This document shows, in pieces, positions 51,925-55,653 of a stretch of DNA of 55,653 nucleotides. The stretch lies in contig CANQKI010000005.1 of NCBI GenBank assembly GCA_947624355.1, positions 1 through 55,653 of the forward strand, in the 5' to 3' direction. This DNA comes from an uncultured Clostridia bacterium. GTDB taxonomy: Bacteria > Bacillota > Clostridia > Christensenellales > Aristaeellaceae. Positions within the stretch are counted from its first letter, which is position 1. The number at the start of each line of letters is the position of its first letter. Below the pieces are notes generated by a model that did not search any database, was not told the DNA's origin, and was given only the letters and a program-made list of their open reading frames with translations. The translations under genes and the position numbers were made by a program.

Positions 51925-53761
51925 GGAACAGGATTACACCAAGCGCTTTTCCCTGTCGCTGTGGAAGAAAATCCTGGGCTATGCCAAAGAATATCACAAG
52001 GATTTATACCGCCTGGCCCTGTGCATGGGCATTTCGGCCGGGTGCGACGTGGTCTTTCCCCTGATGACCAGCTATGCCATCGACCATTTCATCCCCACCC
52101 TGGATCACGCAGGGAGCACGCAGGGCGTGCCCGTCTTCGTGATCGTGTACCTGCTGCTTCTGGCCGTGCAGGTGTATACCATTTTCCGCTTTCTGTATCT
52201 GGGCGGCAAGGTGGAAACCGGGGTGTGCTACACCATCCGCAAGCGGGCCTTCCGCAAATTGCAGGAGCTGCCCTTTTCCTACTATGACCGGATGCCGGTG
52301 GGTTACCTCATGAGCCGTATGACCAGCGACACCCAGCGCCTGGCCGAAACCATCGGCTGGTCTTTGCTGGATCTGGCCTGGGGCTCCGTCATGATCGTGG
52401 CCGCCAGCATCACCATGTTCAGCCTGAACTGGAAACTGACCCTGGCCGTGCTCATTGTGGTGCCGCCCCTGGCGGTGATTTCCTGGTGGTTCCAGCAGCG
52501 CATCCTCCACGCCTACCGCGCCGTGCGCAAGACCAACAGCAAAATCACCGGCGCCTTCAACGAAGGCATCATGGGCGCAAAGACCACCAAGACGCTGGTA
52601 CGCGAGGAAATGAACATGGAGGAATTTACCGCTTTGACCCACGAAATGAAGCGTTCCTCCGTCCGGGCCGCGTCGCTTTCCAGCGTGTATCTGCCCATCG
52701 TGGTGTCCCTGGGTTCCCTGGCCACGGCCTATGCCCTGTGGCAGGGCGGGCAATTGGTCACCGTGGGCGGCATGACCCTGGGCGTACTGCAGGTGTTCGT
52801 CAATTACACGGTGCAGTTTTTCCAGCCTATCCGGGACATTGCCAACACCTTTGCCGAAATGCAATCCGCCCAGGCGGCGGCCGAGCGGGTGATGACCCTG
52901 CTGGAAACGGCCCCGGATATTGTGGATACCCCTGAAGTGGAGGCCGTGTTCGGCGACAATTTCCACCCGAAGAAAGAAAACTGGCCCGCCCTGCGGGGAG
53001 ACGTGGAATTCTGCCATGTGGATTTCCAGTACAAGGAAGGCGAAAAGGTGCTTTCCGATTTCAACCTGAAAATCAACGCGGGCGAAACCATCGCCCTGGT
53101 GGGCCCCACGGGGGCGGGAAAATCCACGGTAGTGAACCTGATTTGCCGGTTCTATGAGCCTACCGCCGGGGAAATCAAAATCGACGGCGTGAATTACAAG
53201 GAACGCAGCCAGCTCTGGCTGCAGAGCAACCTGGGCTATGTGCTCCAGGAGCCGCGCCTCTTTTCGGGCACCATCCGGGACAATATCCGCTATGCGAAGC
53301 TGGACGCCACGGACGAAGAGGTGGAGCACGCCGCCCGCCTGGTGAACGCCGAGCCCTTCATCCTGAAAATGGAAAAAGGATACGATACCGACGTGGGCGA
53401 AGGCGGCAGCCGCCTGTCCACCGGTGAAAAGCAGCTGATTTCCTTTGCCCGGGCTATCCTGGCCGATCCCCGCATTTTCGTGCTGGACGAGGCCACCTCT
53501 TCCGTGGACACCCAGACCGAGCAGATTATTCAGCACGCCATCCAGAAGGTGCTCTCCGGGCGCACGTCCTTCATCATCGCCCATCGGCTTTCCACCATCC
53601 GCACGGCCGACCGGATCCTGGTCATCGACGGGGGAAAAATCATCGAATCGGGCACCCACCAGCAGCTTTTGCGTCAAAAGGGCGCTTACTATAACCTTTA
53701 CACCAACCAGTTCCAGGAGGAACAGGCTATGGAGATTCTGGGCGGGGCCGCGCAGGCGTAA
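51911..53761 (+). CDS. Heterodimeric ABC exporter subunit, catalytic half (BmrD-like)
   Basis: A 616-residue partner: transmembrane domain about 1-340, then an NBD with Walker A GPTGAGKST, Walker B IFVLDEATSSVD with the normal catalytic Glu, and H-loop IIAHRLSTIRTAD. Its signature is LSTGEKQ instead of LSGGQ. This pairs with the Asp-containing Walker B of the other subunit to form the non-hydrolysing site, while this Walker B pairs with the partner's normal LSGGQ. The ribosome site is in the end of the preceding gene (AGAGGAG), implying coupling. Confidence 0.93.
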   Translation: MQQFEEQDYTKRFSLSLWKKILGYAKEYHKDLYRLALCMGISAGCDVVFPLMTSYAIDHFIPTLDHAGSTQGVPVFVIVYLLLLAVQVYTIFRFLYLGGKVETGVCYTIRKRAFRKLQELPFSYYDRMPVGYLMSRMTSDTQRLAETIGWSLLDLAWGSVMIVAASITMFSLNWKLTLAVLIVVPPLAVISWWFQQRILHAYRAVRKTNSKITGAFNEGIMGAKTTKTLVREEMNMEEFTALTHEMKRSSVRAASLSSVYLPIVVSLGSLATAYALWQGGQLVTVGGMTLGVLQVFVNYTVQFFQPIRDIANTFAEMQSAQAAAERVMTLLETAPDIVDTPEVEAVFGDNFHPKKENWPALRGDVEFCHVDFQYKEGEKVLSDFNLKINAGETIALVGPTGAGKSTVVNLICRFYEPTAGEIKIDGVNYKERSQLWLQSNLGYVLQEPRLFSGTIRDNIRYAKLDATDEEVEHAARLVNAEPFILKMEKGYDTDVGEGGSRLSTGEKQLISFARAILADPRIFVLDEATSSVDTQTEQIIQHAIQKVLSGRTSFIIAHRLSTIRTADRILVIDGGKIIESGTHQQLLRQKGAYYNLYTNQFQEEQAMEILGGAAQA

Positions 53762-54055
53762 CGGCGCGCGGGTCTGCCGCGTTTTCTGCCGCCCGTGCGG
53801 CGGTGCACAATCAAATACGGAAAAGCTCTGCCGCGTTTCAGGCGTTCGGGTGAAGAAAGAGACGGCGCTTTTTCGGAACACCCAAAAAGGATAAGAAAGA
53901 AGCTGAGAACAACGCCTGTTCCCGGCGGGTAATTGAAAAATGCGGCTTCACGTTTGTGAAAACGGGCGTGTATCATTCAAAACAAATGGACCGGGATTTT
54001 TCGGACAGGGAATACATCCTGTTCAATCCCAAAATAAAAAAATGAGGTGAAAACC
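53762..54055. other. Decayed gap after the ABC exporter
   Basis: No intact gene. The first 140 nt hold a direct repeat CTGCCGCGTTT (about 53774 and 53828) and a small GCCGC/GCGGC hairpin without a T-run. The last 140 nt are the GNAT remnant listed separately. No clear terminator for the exporter operon is seen, so read-through into the serine-hydrolase-GNAT gene is possible. Confidence 0.6.
53905..54045 (+). pseudogene. C-terminal remnant of a RimJ/RimL-type GNAT acetyltransferase
   Basis: An uninterrupted frame of 46 codons reads ENNACSRRVIEKCGFTFV, then KTGVYHSKQMDRDFSDREY and ILFNPKIKK before TGA. ENxxSRRVxEKxGF is the acetyl-CoA-site end of GNAT enzymes and the rest matches a RimL-type C-terminus. 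Nothing upstream supplies the first two thirds of the domain or a start codon. The stop overlaps the ribosome site of the next gene, suggesting a former coupled pair. Confidence 0.75.
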
Positions 54056-55525
54056 ATGAAAGACGCGGATAAATTCATTGCGAAAATTGAAGAAAAAGCC
54101 AAGGAATGGGATATTTCGGCTGTGGTGGCCCTGGAGGACAGGGAAGGATTCCGGTATGAAAATGCATTCGGTTACGCGAATCGGGCAGCAAAACACCCTC
54201 TGACGCAAAACGACCGCTTCTGCCTGGACGCGGAAAGCTGCATTTTCCTGGTGCTGTGCGTGATGCGGCTGATGGAGGAAGGGAAACTGCGCCTCAGCGA
54301 CAAGGTGAGCCGCTTTATTCCCGAATACCGCCTGGGCGATAGGATCACGGTGCGGAACATTCTGAAATGGGACACGGGGCTGCCGGATTACTGGTGCTCC
54401 GTGCGCATGACCAGACTGCAGAAGGACCCTGCCCATACCGCCCTGACCGATCAGGAACGGTTCACGCGGGAATATGAACTTCACGCCGCCGACGTTCCCT
54501 TTGCTGAGGTACTGAAGGACATTAACGACCTGGACCTGACCCACGAGCCGGGTAAGGAGGACGACGGCAGCGAAACGGGCGTCAAATTCCTTTCCGAAAT
54601 CATCCGCCGGGCGTCCGGCATGACGGCGCCGGAATACCTGTTTCAGTATTTCTTCACGCCGCTTGATATGGCGGATACCCGCCCCGGCAACGACGCAACA
54701 GCGGCGCTCAGCGGCGTTTTGCGGGACGAAGAGTTAATTTCCCTGCCCGCCCTTTCCCCCGAAACGGCCTTCACCACCACCCTGGCGGACATGCACAAGC
54801 TGGCCCGCGCCCTGGCGGAAAAGCAGTTCTTTTCCGAAAAGACCTGGGTGCTCATGCTCAAGTGCAACTGGCGTGAAAATACCTTTGGCTTTTCCAAGCA
54901 GGGCAGCCTGTTCATGGCCGACACGTATCCCACCAAGCTCCGGAACAACTGGCGGCTGTACCTGGATTTTGACAGCGGCCTCAGCATGCTGACGCTCAAC
55001 AACGAAGAAATGCGCATGAAGCTGGATCAAAACAGCCGCTGGCGTTCCTTTGACGGCGATTTCAGGCGGGCCTGGCTGGATACGAAAGTGTATCCCGACA
55101 AGCCCGAAATGCAGAAAGTAAGCGATAAGAACGTTTGGGACGCCATGAGCATCGAGCTGCTGCCCAAGCAGCTTGACTTTGTGCCCGAGTGCACCCGCTG
55201 CATGGCCGCGATGCTGGCGCAAAGGCAGCCCGTGTATGTGCTGATGGATCACGGGGTGGCCGTGGGCATGGCGGGGCTCACCGTCAAGCCGAAGAAAAAC
55301 AAGTTCGCCGTTTCCTACCTGCAGGTGGATTACCGCTACCAGCACCGGGGCTACGGCCGTATCCTGCTGACAAAGGCCATCGATATTCTGAAGAAAAAGG
55401 GCGCGAAAAAGCTGGAAATCGGCGTAAACCGCTTCAATCTCCCCGCCCAGCGCCTGTACCGCAGCGTGGGTTTTCAGGATAAGGAAATTTACGACGAATT
55501 TATCGAACTGGAAATGACCCTATAA
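54056..55525 (+). CDS. Degenerate serine hydrolase (beta-lactamase fold) fused to a GNAT acetyltransferase
   Basis: A 489-residue two-domain protein. Residues about 5-340 resemble class C beta-lactamase/PBP4-like proteins (RLMEEGKLRLSDKVSRFIPEY, ILKWDTGLPDYW, YFFTPLDMADTR, ALSPETAFTTTLADM). The catalytic SxxK is replaced by SCIF (61-64), so this domain is probably not a hydrolase. Residues about 375-489 form a GNAT domain with the acetyl-CoA loop QHRGYGRILLTKAI and RFNLPAQRLYRSVGF. No signal peptide. ATG at 54056 lies 6 nt after GAGGTG; the GTG at 54047 overlaps it. Substrate unknown. Confidence 0.85.
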   Translation: MKDADKFIAKIEEKAKEWDISAVVALEDREGFRYENAFGYANRAAKHPLTQNDRFCLDAESCIFLVLCVMRLMEEGKLRLSDKVSRFIPEYRLGDRITVRNILKWDTGLPDYWCSVRMTRLQKDPAHTALTDQERFTREYELHAADVPFAEVLKDINDLDLTHEPGKEDDGSETGVKFLSEIIRRASGMTAPEYLFQYFFTPLDMADTRPGNDATAALSGVLRDEELISLPALSPETAFTTTLADMHKLARALAEKQFFSEKTWVLMLKCNWRENTFGFSKQGSLFMADTYPTKLRNNWRLYLDFDSGLSMLTLNNEEMRMKLDQNSRWRSFDGDFRRAWLDTKVYPDKPEMQKVSDKNVWDAMSIELLPKQLDFVPECTRCMAAMLAQRQPVYVLMDHGVAVGMAGLTVKPKKNKFAVSYLQVDYRYQHRGYGRILLTKAIDILKKKGAKKLEIGVNRFNLPAQRLYRSVGFQDKEIYDEFIELEMTL

Positions 55526-55532
55526 CAATGTG

Positions 55533-55563
55533 CAGGAGGCCGAAAACAGATTCCGGCCTCCTG
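55533..55563 (+). terminator. Hairpin after the hydrolase-GNAT gene
   Basis: CAGGAGGCCG (55533-55542) pairs with CGGCCTCCTG (55554-55563). TATTAAAA follows rather than a T-run, so it may be a terminator with a poor U-tract or a 3' stabiliser. Confidence 0.6.
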
Positions 55564-55653
55564 TATTAAAAAAATTTTCCTAAATTGCAATAGCAAACTG
55601 CAATAGTTTTCGTGACGAATCGCAGCGGTAATGCCGTTTTGGGAAGCCGAAGG

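Noticed and set aside
53786-53805. Terminator of the ABC exporter operon
   Set aside because: The GCCGC/GCGGC stem is only 5 bp and is not followed by T residues.
52004-53881. 625-codon minus-strand frame opposite the second ABC subunit
   Set aside because: Shadow of a gene with complete Walker and signature motifs.
55564-55653. Repeated TGCAATAG near the right edge as an attachment site or origin element
   Set aside because: Only two 8-nt copies, and the sequence is cut by the window end; too little to support a call.

Overview
The window looks like chromosomal DNA from an anaerobic, plant-fibre-using member of the Clostridia (Bacillota). Supporting signs are consensus sigma-A promoters (TTGACA-N17-TATAAT) before most transcription units, strong AGGAGG ribosome sites, Firmicutes-type genes (infC-rpmI-rplT with an attenuated leader, PcrA, XRE/DUF2975 pairs, a BmrCD-like exporter), an oxygen-independent ribonucleotide reductase (NrdD) and a long pectin/rhamnose catabolic operon. 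No genus can be named from sequence alone. I see no phage, IS element, CRISPR array, rRNA or tRNA.

Layout. 1-5.2 kb: branched-chain amino-acid ABC transporter livKHMGF, with a promoter plus palindromic operator. 5.2-6.6 kb: translation operon infC-rpmI-rplT; infC appears to start with the rare codon ATA and sits behind a leader attenuator. 6.7-10.3 kb: an AlaX-type alanyl-tRNA editing protein, an M28 aminopeptidase, deoC and a decayed methyltransferase gene. 10.4-25.0 kb: a rhamnogalacturonan-I (pectin) locus. On the minus strand are GH105 hydrolase, two sugar ABC permeases and their binding protein, a CE4-like deacetylase, oligogalacturonate lyase (PL22), a rhamnogalacturonan acetylesterase-like SGNH hydrolase, fucO, rhaB, rhaA and rhaD. 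Divergently on the plus strand are a GH112 phosphorylase (probably D-galactosyl-beta-1,4-L-rhamnose phosphorylase) and L-rhamnose mutarotase. Together they import RG-I fragments, free L-rhamnose and convert it to DHAP plus lactaldehyde, which FucO reduces to 1,2-propanediol.

25-31.3 kb (minus strand): DUF2975 / XRE regulator / DUF4173 membrane operon, then a divergent Lgt-like membrane protein, an NAGPA-type phosphodiester glycosidase and a DUF6273-CapA fusion. 31.3-36 kb: glycogen/maltodextrin phosphorylase, 4-alpha-glucanotransferase and a DeoR regulator. 36.2-43.8 kb (plus strand): pcrA-ligA, an unrecognised 346-residue protein, an RluA-type pseudouridine synthase, a Cof-type phosphatase and a small HMA metal-binding protein behind a DtxR-like palindrome. 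43.8-49.7 kb: nrdD (with an NrdR-like box upstream), yhbY and obg on the minus strand, a DUF1622 membrane protein on the plus strand, and a D-Ala-D-Ala carboxypeptidase on the minus strand.

49.8-55.6 kb: the most interesting part. A consensus promoter drives a leader with a 28-residue ORF, an intrinsic terminator and an 8-bp alternative pairing that would disrupt it, followed by a heterodimeric ABC exporter. This resembles ribosome-mediated attenuation of antibiotic-induced exporters such as Bacillus bmrB-bmrCD. After it come a GNAT pseudogene remnant and a fusion of a catalytically degenerate beta-lactamase-fold domain to a GNAT acetyltransferase.
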